A DNA stretch of 64,000 nucleotides from Thiomicrorhabdus sediminis (GTDB lineage: Bacteria; Pseudomonadota; Gammaproteobacteria; Thiomicrospirales; Thiomicrospiraceae). A program made the translations under genes and the position numbers. The notes under the pieces are model-generated. The model ran no database searches. It was not told where the DNA came from and saw only the letters and a list, made by a program, of their open reading frames with translations. How positions within the stretch are numbered: position 1 is the stretch's first letter; the number at the start of each line of letters is the position of its first letter. The DNA lies in the NCBI RefSeq assembly GCF_005885815.1, contig NZ_CP040602.1, positions 1,937,630 through 2,001,629 on the forward strand. The letters are read 5' to 3'. Below are positions 45,692-56,343 of the stretch, piece after piece.

Positions 45692-47194
45692 ATGAATCCG
45701 TTTTCTCCTCGTCCGGTGTTATGGACGATTGCCGGCTCCGACTGTAGTGGTGGCGCAGGTATTCAAGCCGATATCAAAACAGCACATATACTGGGTATGG
45801 AGGTTTGCAGCCTGATCACCGCCAATACCGTGCAAAACTCTATGCAGCTATTCAGCATTAACCCTGTAGAGGTCGATACTTTAGAGCAACAGTTCGATGC
45901 TTTGCTCAGCGATAAAACACCGGCCGCAATCAAAATCGGAATGCTTGCCGATAACCGACAGTTACGATGGCTGATTGGTCGCCTGCGACAATTTGCTCCA
46001 TCGAATAAACCGATTATTGTCTTGGACCCGGTTATCAAAGCCTCGGTTGGCGGCGATCTAAGTCAGGAAGCGCTGGATATTTCTTTGCTGCAGCAGCTTA
46101 TGACGCTGGTTGATTTAATCACCCCTAACTGGTCTGAAGCTCAATATCTCAGCGAAACTCACCAGAAAGACCCAGAGCGCTGCTGGCAATCTTTACAACA
46201 GTTTGGTGCTCAAGCCCTAATCATAAGCGGCGGCCATGGTGACGATACAGATGTGGTTATCGACCACTGTTTTTTTGCCGAGCAGCATCTGCAACTGCAA
46301 TCGACAAAGGCACAAACCGCTTATGGTCATGGTAGCGGTTGCACGTTGTCCACCGCTCTGGCCTGTTTTCTGGCGCAAGGCTATCTGCTAAGGGATGCCT
46401 TTATTCACGCACAAGCATTTATCAACAAAGCGTTTAGTTTGTGTCCAGACAATAGCGACTATTATGGTTCGCTGATCCAACCGAGTTGGCCGGTGGAAAA
46501 AACCTTTTATCCCAGGGTAATAAACCCCAAAGCCGAGAACCTGCCCGCATTTGCCAGATTAGAGCATCAATATCTTGGGCTTTATCCGGTTGTCGATTCA
46601 GTTGCATGGTTGGAAAAACTCATGCCTTTGGGTATTAAAATCATTCAATTGAGGCTGAAAAATAAAACTACCGCTGAACTGAAACAGGCTATAAAACAAG
46701 CGGTGCAACTATCCAAGGCATACCCGCAATGTCAGTTGTTTATTAATGATTATTGGCAGTTGGCCATTGAATATGGCGCTTTTGGAGTGCATTTAGGCCA
46801 AGAAGACCTGCAAGCATTGAGTAGAGATGAATTGCATAAAATACAACAATCGATTCGTTTGGGTATCAGTACTCATGGAGCCTATGAGTTTATTTTAGCG
46901 CAGCAGATCCAACCGAGTTATCTTGCCATAGGTGCGATTTTTCCGACCCAAACCAAAGATATGACTGGACAGATTCAAGGCATAGAGAATTTGCGCCATT
47001 TAATGACTTTAAGGGATCAAAAGCGAGATCAACAGCAATTGCCGGTGGTCGCCATTGGTGGTATCTCATTGCAAAGAGCGGCAAGTGTAAAGCAAACCGG
47101 CGTGGACAGTATTGCGGTGGTTACCGCGATTACCAAAGCGGATGACTTTAAAAAAGCCGTTACAGACTTTCAGCAGTTATTAACTGTTAAATAA
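45692..47194 (+). CDS. thiDE: fused HMP/HMP-P kinase and thiamine-phosphate synthase
   Basis: A 500-residue fusion. Residues 1-about 265 are ThiD, which phosphorylates HMP and HMP-P: WTIAGSDCSGGAGIQADIK at 9-27 and GHGSGCTLSTALACFL near 213-228. Residues about 285-500 are ThiE, which joins HMP-PP to the thiazole phosphate: KIIQLRLKNK, LFINDYW, GVHLGQEDL and AIGGISLQRA. The ATG at 45692 starts the conserved region; the ribosome-binding site is weak and it follows thiG by 14 bp. Last gene of the operon. ThiD-ThiE fusions are known in other bacteria. Confidence 0.93.
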   Translation: MNPFSPRPVLWTIAGSDCSGGAGIQADIKTAHILGMEVCSLITANTVQNSMQLFSINPVEVDTLEQQFDALLSDKTPAAIKIGMLADNRQLRWLIGRLRQFAPSNKPIIVLDPVIKASVGGDLSQEALDISLLQQLMTLVDLITPNWSEAQYLSETHQKDPERCWQSLQQFGAQALIISGGHGDDTDVVIDHCFFAEQHLQLQSTKAQTAYGHGSGCTLSTALACFLAQGYLLRDAFIHAQAFINKAFSLCPDNSDYYGSLIQPSWPVEKTFYPRVINPKAENLPAFARLEHQYLGLYPVVDSVAWLEKLMPLGIKIIQLRLKNKTTAELKQAIKQAVQLSKAYPQCQLFINDYWQLAIEYGAFGVHLGQEDLQALSRDELHKIQQSIRLGISTHGAYEFILAQQIQPSYLAIGAIFPTQTKDMTGQIQGIENLRHLMTLRDQKRDQQQLPVVAIGGISLQRAASVKQTGVDSIAVVTAITKADDFKKAVTDFQQLLTVK

Positions 47195-47222
47195 AAAACC
47201 TTTGAGGCCGGTGCAAAGGTTT
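47192..47222 (-). terminator. rho-independent terminator of lspA, possibly bidirectional
   Basis: AAACCTTT (47196-47203) pairs with AAAGGTTT (47215-47222) around an 11-base loop. The minus strand continues with TTT, so it suits lspA best; the 3' arm overlaps its stop codon. It may also end the thi operon. Confidence 0.7.
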
Positions 47223-47766
47223 AAGCCGTTTCATTGGCTTTTTTCAACTTTTTCAGCTTCTCCGCTTGCACTGCGTTTTTCGCCGCTCTTGGTTTTAACA
47301 CCAACTCGCTTAGGAGCAATAAACCGGCGCCAATACTGATGGCAATATCGGCAACATTGAAGGTCGCATAATGCCAAGAACCGATATAGAAATCGACAAA
47401 ATCGGTCACTCGCCCGGCTAATACACGATCGATTACATTTCCGATCGCTCCACCCAATACCAAGTTCACTCCCCATACTTCTGTGGTGAATTTATTGGGC
47501 AGACGATATAACCAGAACACGAGAATCACACTGACCACAGCGGCAAGCCCGGTAAAGAACCAACGCTGCCATCCTCCCATATCCGCCAAAAAGCTGAAGG
47601 CCGCACCGTAGTTATAGGCCAACATCCAATTAAGGTTTGGCATTACCGCTACCGGCTCGGCAAACACCAAATAGCTTTCCGCCAGATATTTGGTGTATTG
47701 ATCGAAAACAATCACCAAGATTGCCAGCCAGAGGGTTTTTAAAGCCGTGGAATTTGTTGAATTCAT
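47221..47766 (-). CDS. lspA: lipoprotein signal peptidase
   Basis: Inner-membrane aspartyl protease that removes signal peptides from prolipoproteins. 181 residues, four membrane helices, catalytic Asp113 (GNVIDR) and Asp140 (FNVAD), and the conserved NYGAAFSFLADMGGWQRW segment. The C-terminal extension past residue 155 is basic and longer than in E. coli (164 residues). It lies downstream of ileS as usual, but the two are separated by 231 bp that contain a large palindromic repeat. Confidence 0.96.
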   Translation of the reverse strand: MNSTNSTALKTLWLAILVIVFDQYTKYLAESYLVFAEPVAVMPNLNWMLAYNYGAAFSFLADMGGWQRWFFTGLAAVVSVILVFWLYRLPNKFTTEVWGVNLVLGGAIGNVIDRVLAGRVTDFVDFYIGSWHYATFNVADIAISIGAGLLLLSELVLKPRAAKNAVQAEKLKKLKKANETA

Positions 47767-47872
47767 AGATAGGTTTCTTTTAGGTTTAAATTAACTCTTA
47801 AAGAATTCGAGTATGAGAGTTTAAAAAGCAAAATTAAATTTCGATTTAAAACCGTCGAGGATATTCTTTTGT

Positions 47873-47998
47873 ATTCGCTATTTAGATGGGTTGCTAAACG
47901 CCGCCAATTCAAGGAGGGAAATGTGAGCTTACAAATTGTAAGTGACCATTTCCCAACACAGAAGTGGTGATGTTTAGTGCCGAGCTAAATCTGCGAAT
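47873..47998. repeat. palindromic intergenic repeat, family 2, copy B (between ileS and lspA)
   Basis: A 126-bp hairpin-forming element abutting the ileS stop codon. Outer arms ATTCGC (47873-47878) and GCGAAT (47993-47998), ATTTAG/CTAAAT, and CTAAAC/GTTTAG pair in order. The core AATGTGAGCTTACA opposite TGTAAGTGACCATT is the same as in copy A at 28135-28251, while the arms differ in sequence but still pair. Confidence 0.8.
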
Positions 47999-50826
47999 TA
48001 TGCAAAGTGACGGGTTTCGCCCGAGCCTGAAACGTTATCTACACAACGCTGACAAAGCTCTGGGTGTTCTTCAATCTGCCCGACTTCTTCACGATGATGC
48101 CAACAACGAGCACATTTAGGTTTTTCTGTCGCACCGGCATCAATCCATAGGCCATCAAATTCACTGGCAACCGCGCTGTCCGATTTCTCGGCCATTGGCT
48201 TGACAACCGCTTCAGAAGTAATCAATACAAAACGCAATTCATCGCCCAGCTTGTTTAGCTCTGCATATAGACTATCATCGCAGTACAGGGTGATTTCAGC
48301 GGTTAGCGATCCTTTAATGACCTTATCATTACGCAATTGCTCAAGTTGTTTGGAAACGGCGGAACGGATTTCCAGCATCTGATTCCAGTAGGCCGAGTTC
48401 ATTTCCGTGCTTTCATCCAGCTCGGTCAGACCTTCATACCAAGTCGCGACAAATACCGTTTTTTCACGCTCACCCGGTAAGGTCTGCCAGATTTCTTCTG
48501 CGGTGAAACTCAGAATCGGAGCCATCCAGCGAGTGAGTGCTTCAACAATATGATACAGCGCTGTCTGGGCAGAACGACGAGCCAAACCATCTGTTTTACA
48601 AGTATATTGGCGGTCTTTGATCACATCCAAATAGAACGCACCCAACTCGATTGAGCAGAAATGAGTCATTGCCTGATAGATGCTATGGAAATTATAGCTA
48701 TCGTAAGCTTCGATAATTTCTTTTTGCACCTTGGCGGCATGGCCGATTGCCCACTTATCTAACGGTAACAAGTCATCATAAGCAACCATATCGGTTGCCG
48801 GATTAAAGCCGTTGATATTGGCCAATAAGAAACGGGCGGTATTACGAATACGGCGATATGCATCGGCGGTACGGCTGATGATTTCATCGGAAACGGTCAT
48901 TTCATAACGGTAGTCAGCGGCCGAAATCCATAGACGCAGGATATCCGCTCCCAGTTTATTGGCGATCTGCTGCGGCGCAACCACATTACCTTTTGACTTA
49001 GACATTTTCTTACCGTCTTTATCAACGGTAAAGCCATGGGTTAACACCTGCTTGTATGGCGCTTTGCCTTCGGTCGCCAAGGCAGTCAATAGCGAAGATT
49101 GGAACCAACCACGGTGCTGATCGGAACCTTCCAGATATAGATCCGCAGGCGCTTGTAGCTCATCACGCTGATTCAAAACCGTATAGTGAGAGATACCTGA
49201 ATCGAACCATACATCAAGAATGTCGGTTACCTGCTCATAGTCTTCCGCTTCGGCACCCAAGAAGGCGTTAACGTCTAGTTCATACCATGCATCAATGGAT
49301 TTTTCTTCAACCATCAACGCGACCTTTTCCATGAGTTCGGTGGTCTGCGGGTGCATTTCACCTGTCACCTTATGTACAAAAATGGTAATCGGCACACCCC
49401 AATGGCGCTGACGCGAAATACACCAGTCCGGACGACCTTCGATCATCCCTTCAATACGGTTTTGACCCCATTCAGGAATCCACTGAACCTGCTTGATCTC
49501 AGTCATAGCGGCATCACGCAGTCCAGCCTGCTCCATGGATATGAACCATTGCGGCGTGGCGCGGAAAATCAATGGGGTTTTGGTGCGCCAGCAATGCGGA
49601 TAGCTGTGTTCAATGATTTCGATATGCACCAGCGCTTTATGCTCTTTTAGCACCTCGATAACATGATCATCGACCTTAAGGACGTTCTCGCCTTCAAACA
49701 GCTCGGTACCGGCTACATAGTTACCGTTACCGTCAACTGGGCAATCCACTTCCAGATCGTATTTCAGACCTACCTGGAAATCTTCCATACCGTGTGCAGG
49801 CGCCGTATGTACACAACCTGTACCGGCATCGGTAGTAACGTGGTCACCTAGGATAATCGGTACGATACGATTATAGAAAGGGTGTTGCAGACGAATCAGG
49901 TCAAACTGCTCGCCACGACCATAGGCGATAACCTGGTATTTATCGAAGCCCCAACGATCCATGGCATCCTTGATCATCGCTTCGGCAATGAACAGACGCT
50001 CTGGACCGTGTTCACCTTCCACCTGAACGACGGCATATTCCAGTTCAGGATTGATTGAAACCGCTTGGTTAGCCGGTAAGGTCCAAGGCGTAGTTGTCCA
50101 GATGACCACTGACAAAGGTCCTTCTCCGGTGTGCTCTTCAACATGGTGGCAACGCTTGAAAAAGGCCTCTTCATCAACCACTTTGAAACGTACATCAATT
50201 GACTTGGAACGCTTCATTTCGTATTCCACTTCGGCTTCGGCCAAGGCAGAGCGACCGCCTACCGACCAATAAACCGGCTTGGTACCTTTCATTAGATGAC
50301 CGTTTTCAATGATACGCGCCAAAGCACGGATTTCATCGGCTTCAAATTTAAAGTCTTTGGTCAGATAAGGTTTATCCCAGTCAGCCATAACCCCCAAACG
50401 CTGGAAGTCTGCCATCTGCCCTTCAACCTGTTTCTGCGCGTAATCACGACAAGCTTGACGGAAATCTGTCGCATTGATCTTGGCGCCAACCTTACCTTTT
50501 TTCTTTTCCACATTCAGCTCAATCGGTAAACCGTGGCAGTCCCAACCCGGAACAAAAGGCGCATCAAAGCCGCTTAAGCCTTTTGACTTAACGATCATGT
50601 CTTTAAGCACCTTGTTCACAGCGTGACCGATATGGATATCACCATTCGCATATGGAGGACCATCATGCAAAATAAACTTAGGACGACCAGCCATGTGCTC
50701 ACGCACGGTATTGTAAAGTCCCTCATCTAACCATTTCTCTACCTGTTGAGGTTCACGGTTAGGCAAATTTCCACGCATTGGGAAATCCGTTTCAGGAAGG
50801 TTCAAGGTCGGTTTATAGTCTGTCAT
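47998..50826 (-). CDS. ileS: isoleucyl-tRNA synthetase
   Basis: Charges tRNA-Ile. 942 residues (E. coli 938), class I synthetase with HIGH at 65-68, the KMSKS motif in KKMSKSKGN, an editing insert between them ([25 protein letters not shown]), and a C-terminal zinc site with two Cys pairs (CARCW and CQRC). It lies between ribF and lspA in the conserved ribF-ileS-lspA order. Confidence 0.97.
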   Translation of the reverse strand: MTDYKPTLNLPETDFPMRGNLPNREPQQVEKWLDEGLYNTVREHMAGRPKFILHDGPPYANGDIHIGHAVNKVLKDMIVKSKGLSGFDAPFVPGWDCHGLPIELNVEKKKGKVGAKINATDFRQACRDYAQKQVEGQMADFQRLGVMADWDKPYLTKDFKFEADEIRALARIIENGHLMKGTKPVYWSVGGRSALAEAEVEYEMKRSKSIDVRFKVVDEEAFFKRCHHVEEHTGEGPLSVVIWTTTPWTLPANQAVSINPELEYAVVQVEGEHGPERLFIAEAMIKDAMDRWGFDKYQVIAYGRGEQFDLIRLQHPFYNRIVPIILGDHVTTDAGTGCVHTAPAHGMEDFQVGLKYDLEVDCPVDGNGNYVAGTELFEGENVLKVDDHVIEVLKEHKALVHIEIIEHSYPHCWRTKTPLIFRATPQWFISMEQAGLRDAAMTEIKQVQWIPEWGQNRIEGMIEGRPDWCISRQRHWGVPITIFVHKVTGEMHPQTTELMEKVALMVEEKSIDAWYELDVNAFLGAEAEDYEQVTDILDVWFDSGISHYTVLNQRDELQAPADLYLEGSDQHRGWFQSSLLTALATEGKAPYKQVLTHGFTVDKDGKKMSKSKGNVVAPQQIANKLGADILRLWISAADYRYEMTVSDEIISRTADAYRRIRNTARFLLANINGFNPATDMVAYDDLLPLDKWAIGHAAKVQKEIIEAYDSYNFHSIYQAMTHFCSIELGAFYLDVIKDRQYTCKTDGLARRSAQTALYHIVEALTRWMAPILSFTAEEIWQTLPGEREKTVFVATWYEGLTELDESTEMNSAYWNQMLEIRSAVSKQLEQLRNDKVIKGSLTAEITLYCDDSLYAELNKLGDELRFVLITSEAVVKPMAEKSDSAVASEFDGLWIDAGATEKPKCARCWHHREEVGQIEEHPELCQRCVDNVSGSGETRHFA

Positions 50827-50950
50827 ATCACACTTCGCTATGGTTACACTGGCTAAGCCAGAGGTTGCAATTCAAAATTTTCTTTTTTTGTTTGATAACG
50901 CCACTGGCATTACCTGAATATTCTTGTTCTTTAGGATGATTCCAAAGTCA

Positions 50951-51913
50951 TCAGTCGCCGGCATTTTGCAGCAATTGGCGAGCGGCTTGGGCATCGATCT
51001 GAATCTGTTTTTGCAATTCATCCAAACCGTTAAACTTCATCTCAGGACGGATAAATTGCTGCAAAACCACCTCAATATGGCGGCCGTAAACATCTTCTTG
51101 CCAATCAAACAGATGCACTTCTATCGAAGGCCTTAAGCCCTCAATGGTTGGACGGATACCGATATTCGCCACGCCCGGCCAAGGCTTATCACTCAGACCG
51201 TTTACGCGAACGGCAAACACGCCCATTACCGGCATCTGCTTGCGCTTTGGGTTGATGTTCAGGGTTGGGAAACCTATGGTTCTCCCCAACTTCTGGCCAT
51301 GAATCACACGGCCATTAAAAGTAAATTCACGCCCCAGCAGTTTTTTTACCTGAGCTAAATCCGGCCGCTGTTCATCATTGTCGATTAATGCCTGACGGAT
51401 ACGTGTACTACTGACACGTTCACCTTCGATATCGAAGGTCGGCATATCGACCACCTCAAAACCATTCGTCTGACCGCAAGACTGCAATAGCGCAAAATCG
51501 CCTTGGCGGCTTTTGCCGAAACGGAAGTCATCACCCACCACCAAATGGCGGACGCGACATTGTTTGACCAGCACCTGATCGATAAACTGTGCCGCACTCA
51601 ATTCAGCAAAAAGCTGGTTAAAGTGTACGCAGATAACATAATCGATGCCCGTATCCGTCAAGGCTTTCAGTTTTTCGCGCAGGTTCATTAAACGAACCGG
51701 CGCTTTTTGCGGGGAAAAAAACTCAATCGGCAAAGGCTCAAAAATCATCACCACACTCGGTATAGCCAATTGCTCGGCTTTTTTGCGCAGTGCTTTCAAG
51801 ACTTGCAGATGACCACTATGTACGCCATCGAAATTGCCGATGGTCATGGCGCAGCCGTTTTCTAACGCGGCGGAAAATCTTGGCAAATTGTGAAGTCCGC
51901 GTATCAACTGCAT
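50951..51913 (-). CDS. ribF: bifunctional riboflavin kinase / FAD synthetase
   Basis: Makes FMN and FAD from riboflavin. About 320 residues. The N-terminal FMN adenylyltransferase has TIGNFDGVHSGHL; the C-terminal kinase has GRVIHGQKLGRTIGFPTLNI. The ATG at 51913 (MQLIRGLHNLP) matches the family start and has GGTGA eight bases upstream; a GTG at 51925 is an alternative. It lies between murJ and ileS, all on the minus strand. Confidence 0.95.
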   Translation of the reverse strand: MQLIRGLHNLPRFSAALENGCAMTIGNFDGVHSGHLQVLKALRKKAEQLAIPSVVMIFEPLPIEFFSPQKAPVRLMNLREKLKALTDTGIDYVICVHFNQLFAELSAAQFIDQVLVKQCRVRHLVVGDDFRFGKSRQGDFALLQSCGQTNGFEVVDMPTFDIEGERVSSTRIRQALIDNDEQRPDLAQVKKLLGREFTFNGRVIHGQKLGRTIGFPTLNINPKRKQMPVMGVFAVRVNGLSDKPWPGVANIGIRPTIEGLRPSIEVHLFDWQEDVYGRHIEVVLQQFIRPEMKFNGLDELQKQIQIDAQAARQLLQNAGD

Positions 51914-52092
51914 GGGCTTTTTCACCGTAAAAAATCTAACCGCAAATTATAGCTTATTAATCGTCATTTCTTGACGTAAATCGTTTAAAAATGATGATTT
52001 TTTTAAGTTTAAACGGATACAAATTAGTGAAATTTCACTTAATGATCCCGTAACAACCTAATTAACCGACATTTCATAACCGTCAATGTCAC

Positions 52093-53625
52093 TTAAGCCT
52101 TACTCAACAGACGTTTTGGATTCAATCCGGTTGCCATCAAGGTAGCCGCATAAAGCGCCATGGCTCCCCCCACCAAAACCGACAACCACCACAAACGCTG
52201 CCAGACATCAAAGTCATGCCACTGTTGCGTTTCCGGCACCAACCACAATAAGAACAGCACCAGAACGATATTAGCCAACAACGCCTGTAACCACCATTTA
52301 GGCCAACCGGCCAACGGCTGATAAACCTGCTGTTTACGCAAATAAAAATACAATAAACCGGCATTGATAAACGCCGAAATAGTGGTGGCGGCGGCCAGCC
52401 CGACATGAGCGAATGGACCGATTAACAACAGGTTCAAAACGATATTGCTCAATAACGCCACCACCGCGACCTTAACAGGCGTTTTCATATCCTTACGCGC
52501 ATAAAATGCCGGCGCCAGAATCTTCACCAGAATAAAGCCCAGTAAGCCAAATGAATAGGCCATCAGACTCATACTCGACATATGCACATCATGCGCGGTA
52601 AAAGCGCCATAAAAAAACAAGGTTGCGATTAATGGCTCGGCCAAAATCAGCAACCCCAAGGTCGCCGGAATACCGATTACCACGACTAAACGCAACGCGC
52701 TATCAATATCCTGCTGAAAGCCCTGCCAGTTTTCATTGGCGGCTTTCTTCGACAAGCCCGGCAACACCACTGTTGCCAAAGCGACACCGAATACCCCTAA
52801 TGGGAATTCCATTAAGCGGTCTGAATAATACAACCATGACACCGAGCCTGTGACCAGAAATGAAGCCAGAATCGTATCCACCAGCAAGTTAATCTGCGCC
52901 ACCGAAACCCCAAACAGTGCAGGCAACATCAAACGCTTGATTTCCGAGACACCCGGATCGGATTTTCGCGACGGGTGCGGCAATAAATCGAGTCGATATA
53001 AAAACGGCAGATGGAACATCAACTGGACAAAACCGGCAACCAGCACCGCCCAAGCCAGCGCCATAACAGGGACATCCAATAAAGGCGCCAGCCAAATCGC
53101 AAAACTGATAATCACCAGATTCAATAATACCGGTGTGAATGCCGGTACCGCAAACTGGTTATAGGTGTTCATAATCGCCGATGAAAACGCCACCAACGAA
53201 ATCAATAACAGGTAAGGAAAGGTAATCGCCAGCATATCCGAGGCGAGGGCGAACTTTTCAGGCTGGTCCAAAAATCCCGGGGCAAACACCATCATCCACA
53301 AAGACGAACCAAATACCCCGAAGGCGGTGAGCAACAATAAAATACCGCCAAGACGGAAACTGACCGCATTGACTAGGTGTTTAACCGCTTCATGACCGCG
53401 TTTTTCCTTGGCCTCGGCCAGTACCGGAACAAATGCTTGCGAAAATGCGCCTTCGGCAAACAGACGACGAAAGAAGTTAGGTATCTTAAAGGCGACAAAA
53501 AACGCATCAGCGCCCATTGAAGCCCCGAAATAGCGCGCGATAACAACATCGCGAACAAATCCCAGCACCCGGGAAATCATGGTCATGCCGCCAACCGTTG
53601 CGGTGGCTTTAATAATGCGTTTCAA
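52093..53625 (-). CDS. murJ: lipid II flippase MurJ (MviN)
   Basis: Inner-membrane MOP-superfamily flippase that moves lipid II to the periplasmic face for peptidoglycan synthesis. 510 residues with about 14 hydrophobic helices. Family motifs: MTMISRVLGFVRDVVIARYFG at the start and the following GADAFFVAFKIPNFFRRLFAEGAFSQAFVPV. It is the first gene of murJ-ribF-ileS-lspA; about 170 bp of AT-rich sequence separates it from ribF. Confidence 0.96.
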   Translation of the reverse strand: MKRIIKATATVGGMTMISRVLGFVRDVVIARYFGASMGADAFFVAFKIPNFFRRLFAEGAFSQAFVPVLAEAKEKRGHEAVKHLVNAVSFRLGGILLLLTAFGVFGSSLWMMVFAPGFLDQPEKFALASDMLAITFPYLLLISLVAFSSAIMNTYNQFAVPAFTPVLLNLVIISFAIWLAPLLDVPVMALAWAVLVAGFVQLMFHLPFLYRLDLLPHPSRKSDPGVSEIKRLMLPALFGVSVAQINLLVDTILASFLVTGSVSWLYYSDRLMEFPLGVFGVALATVVLPGLSKKAANENWQGFQQDIDSALRLVVVIGIPATLGLLILAEPLIATLFFYGAFTAHDVHMSSMSLMAYSFGLLGFILVKILAPAFYARKDMKTPVKVAVVALLSNIVLNLLLIGPFAHVGLAAATTISAFINAGLLYFYLRKQQVYQPLAGWPKWWLQALLANIVLVLFLLWLVPETQQWHDFDVWQRLWWLSVLVGGAMALYAATLMATGLNPKRLLSKA

Positions 53626-53953
53626 TGCAAAGTCCGTTATTGAATCGACAAGCCGCTAAAACACGTTTTTGAACAGGTTCTGCCGATGAAAAATTAGCTG
53701 TTGAATGATTTGGCAAACTCTACGGTTTGACTCAATTAAAGCCGATTGTATCAAAGCCTAGGGCGATGACATAGCAATCTGGCCATCAATATAAACTCTT
53801 CCGGAAAAACTTATATATAGTCTCTTTATAGATTAGTAAAAAAGCTTTTGCTTTAGAGTTAATGACAATTATGTAATCATAGAACAGTATGACGTCCAAT
53901 AGAGCTATGAAAACTTACTAACATTTACTGATATTAAGGTAAAGGAGACAGCC
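53626..53953. other. divergent intergenic region between murJ and the acetolactate-synthase-like gene
   Basis: 328 bp without a gene, AT-rich near the centre (TTATATATAG, then AAAGCTTTTGCTTT at about 53840-53853). TTGCTT followed about 17 bp later by ATGTAA is a possible but weak promoter for the plus-strand gene. AAAGGAGA just before 53954 is its ribosome-binding site. Confidence 0.45.
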
Positions 53954-55585
53954 ATGAAAGCTGCAGAGTTGTTTGTTAAGTGCTTGGAAAACGAAGATGT
54001 GCAATATATCTTTGGTATTCCAGGGGAAGAAAACCTTGATCTGATGGACGCCCTGCATGATAGCGATATTGAGTTTATTCTCACCCGTCACGAACAGGGT
54101 GCTGCCTTTATGGCCGATGTATACGGCCGCCTGACCGGCCAAGCCGGCGTCTGCTTATCCACCCTAGGCCCCGGAGCCACCAATTTAGTGACCGGTGTGG
54201 CCGATGCCAATATGGACCATGCCCCGGTGGTCGCTATTGCCGGACAAGCCAGCACCAACCGACTCCACAAAGAAAGCCATCAGGTTTTGGATCTTGTCAA
54301 TCTATTTGAACCCATCACGAAGTATAGTACGCAGATACTGACCCCGGATGTCATTCCCGAAGTCGTGCGTAAAGCCTTTAAGGTCGCCGAAGCGGAAAAA
54401 CCTGGTTGTAGCTTTATCGATTTTCCGGAAAACCTGGCCGAAAAACCGGTAGATAAAACACCATTAAAAAAACAGAGCCCGATGCCACCTATCGCCAACC
54501 CTTTTAAAGTGGAACAGGCGGCAGAGATTATTTCCAATGCGCAATTTCCAATTATTCTCGCCGGTAACGGTGCGGTTCGCGCCCATGCCGATGAAGCCCT
54601 ACAAGAATTTGCCAGCAAATTGAATATCCCTGTAGCCACAACTTTTATGGCCAAAGGGGTTCTGCCTTGCAATAACGAATTGTCGCTGGGAACCATCGGC
54701 CTGCAAGCGCATGACTATATCTCCTGCGGAATTGACCGCGCCGATGTGGTGATTTGTGTGGGCTATGACATAGTCGAATACCACCCTCATTTGTGGAACC
54801 GTAATCCAGCTACCCAAATTATCCATATTGACACCAAACCGGCGGAAGTCGATGAACACTATATTGTCGCTACCGGTTTAATCGGTGACATAGGCTATGC
54901 ACTCAACAGCATTGCCGCGATAAGTAAACGCCATACCGGAACACCTTATCAAGGCCTTAAAACCAGAATTCAGGAGACCTTTCATAAACTCGATCAAGAT
55001 TTAGACTTCCCGGTCAAACCCCAACGTATCCTTAGTGATTTACGTAAGGCCTTAGCTCCTGAAGATATTATTGTCAGTGATGTCGGCGCCCATAAGATGT
55101 GGATCGCCAGAATGTATGAGGCACAAGCGCCTAACAGCTGCATTATCTCGAATGGTTTTGCCGCCATGGGTATCGCTCTTCCAGGAGCCATTGCCGCCAA
55201 ATTGGCCAAACCTGACCAGGTTGCGGTAGCGGTCACCGGTGATGCCGGCTTTCTGATGAATGTACAAGAACTGGAAACCGCCGTGCGCAGAAAAATTCCG
55301 GTTATCGTGCTGATTTGGAATGACGAACACTATGGATTGATTAAATGGAAACAGGAAAACCAATTTGGCCGAGAAAGCTATGTCGATTTCACCAACCCGG
55401 ACTTTCTCAAACTGGCGGAAGCGTTTGGCGCGAAAGGTTACCGCATTGAAAGCACCGACCAGCTGCTACCGACTCTGCAACAAGCCATAGAGGACAACTG
55501 CGTGGTATTGATCGATTGTCCGGTGGACTATTCTGAAAACCTAAAATTGACCGAAGAGCTCGGCCATATGATTTGCCCGACTTAA
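53954..55585 (+). CDS. acetolactate-synthase-like thiamine-diphosphate enzyme
   Basis: 543 residues of the ThDP-dependent acetolactate synthase family, which condenses two pyruvates to acetolactate. The N-terminal domain has FGIPGEENLDL with the catalytic Glu, RHEQGAAFMADVYGRLTG and STLGPGATNL. The C-terminal ThDP/metal site has GDAGFLMN and the downstream Asn in LIWNDEHYG. It looks like the single-subunit catabolic type (AlsS/BudB-like), and there is no small regulatory subunit next to it. The substrate is not proven; related enzymes use other 2-keto acids. Its stop codon overlaps that of the DUF3817 gene by four bases. Confidence 0.85.
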   Translation: MKAAELFVKCLENEDVQYIFGIPGEENLDLMDALHDSDIEFILTRHEQGAAFMADVYGRLTGQAGVCLSTLGPGATNLVTGVADANMDHAPVVAIAGQASTNRLHKESHQVLDLVNLFEPITKYSTQILTPDVIPEVVRKAFKVAEAEKPGCSFIDFPENLAEKPVDKTPLKKQSPMPPIANPFKVEQAAEIISNAQFPIILAGNGAVRAHADEALQEFASKLNIPVATTFMAKGVLPCNNELSLGTIGLQAHDYISCGIDRADVVICVGYDIVEYHPHLWNRNPATQIIHIDTKPAEVDEHYIVATGLIGDIGYALNSIAAISKRHTGTPYQGLKTRIQETFHKLDQDLDFPVKPQRILSDLRKALAPEDIIVSDVGAHKMWIARMYEAQAPNSCIISNGFAAMGIALPGAIAAKLAKPDQVAVAVTGDAGFLMNVQELETAVRRKIPVIVLIWNDEHYGLIKWKQENQFGRESYVDFTNPDFLKLAEAFGAKGYRIESTDQLLPTLQQAIEDNCVVLIDCPVDYSENLKLTEELGHMICPT

Positions 55586-55872
55586 TCCGTCAGACTATCT
55601 TCTACTTTCAGGTATTTAGCCTTAAACCAAAAAGTACCAAAAGGCACAAAAGAACAGAGCAACCCCAAAAACGCTCTGCTGTCGCTTAAATGGCCACGAC
55701 TGACATGGTAAAACAGCGCGGCATTAAACAGTAGAAACAAAATACCGTGCGTCTGCCCGACGATCTTAACCGCTTCCGGCATGCCGTAAGAATACTTCAA
55801 TGGCATGGCGATAAAAAGTAATGCAATTAAGGATAAACCTTCCAATAATGCCAATACACGCAATGCTTGCAT
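55582..55872 (-). CDS. DUF3817 small membrane protein
   Basis: A 96-residue inner-membrane protein with three hydrophobic segments: VLALLEGLSLIALLFIAMPL, a middle helix around ILFLLFNAALFYHV, and FLGLLCSFVPFGTFWF. The LEGLSL motif and the KIVGQTHGILF helix are typical of DUF3817. Its function is unknown. The ATG at 55872 with AGGAG five bases upstream is preferred to a TTG at 55887. It is convergent with, and overlaps by four bases, the acetolactate-synthase-like gene. Confidence 0.78.
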   Translation of the reverse strand: MQALRVLALLEGLSLIALLFIAMPLKYSYGMPEAVKIVGQTHGILFLLFNAALFYHVSRGHLSDSRAFLGLLCSFVPFGTFWFKAKYLKVEDSLTD

Positions 55873-55906
55873 GCTTTCTCCTAACAAAAAGACTTTTTTC
55901 AGCTAT

Positions 55907-55933
55907 AAAAAAACCGGGCTAGACCCGGTTTTT
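55907..55933 (-). terminator. rho-independent terminator of rpsT
   Basis: AAACCGGG (55911-55918) pairs with CCCGGTTT (55924-55931) around CTAGA. On the minus strand the stem is followed by a long T run (A residues at 55907-55913). Confidence 0.88.
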
Positions 55934-55958
55934 CCAATCATTCGATTATATCGAAAGA

Positions 55959-56222
55959 TTATGCCATCGCTTTAATACGAGCATTGATACGGCTCTTAGA
56001 ACGAGCTGCTTTGTTCTTGTTGATAATACCCTTACGAGCCATACCATCAAGTTTTGACTGAGCTACACGGAAAGCCGCGTTTGCAGCTGCCTGATCACCA
56101 GCATCGATTGCAGCAAGAACTTTTTTAACTGCTGTACGCATATCAGAGCGTAGAGCTACGTTATGCTGACGACGTGATTCGGCTTGACGAGCGCGCTTAG
56201 CTGCCTGTGCTGAGTTTGCCAT
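55959..56222 (-). CDS. rpsT: 30S ribosomal protein S20
   Basis: Binds 16S rRNA early in 30S assembly. 87 residues, basic and helical ([20 protein letters not shown] at the start, ending [14 protein letters not shown]), the family size and pattern. The ATG with GGAG upstream sets the start. It has its own strong promoter (56344-56372), a leader of about 115 nt, and its own terminator, so it is a single-gene unit. Confidence 0.97.
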   Translation of the reverse strand: MANSAQAAKRARQAESRRQHNVALRSDMRTAVKKVLAAIDAGDQAAANAAFRVAQSKLDGMARKGIINKNKAARSKSRINARIKAMA

Positions 56223-56343
56223 ATTATTTCTCCAGAAATATTTTTACGTGTTAACGATCCGTAGACCTATCATTAACCATTTGATTAACACAACATTGCC
56301 CTATGCGTACACAAAACAATGACTACGATGTTTAAGGGAACGA

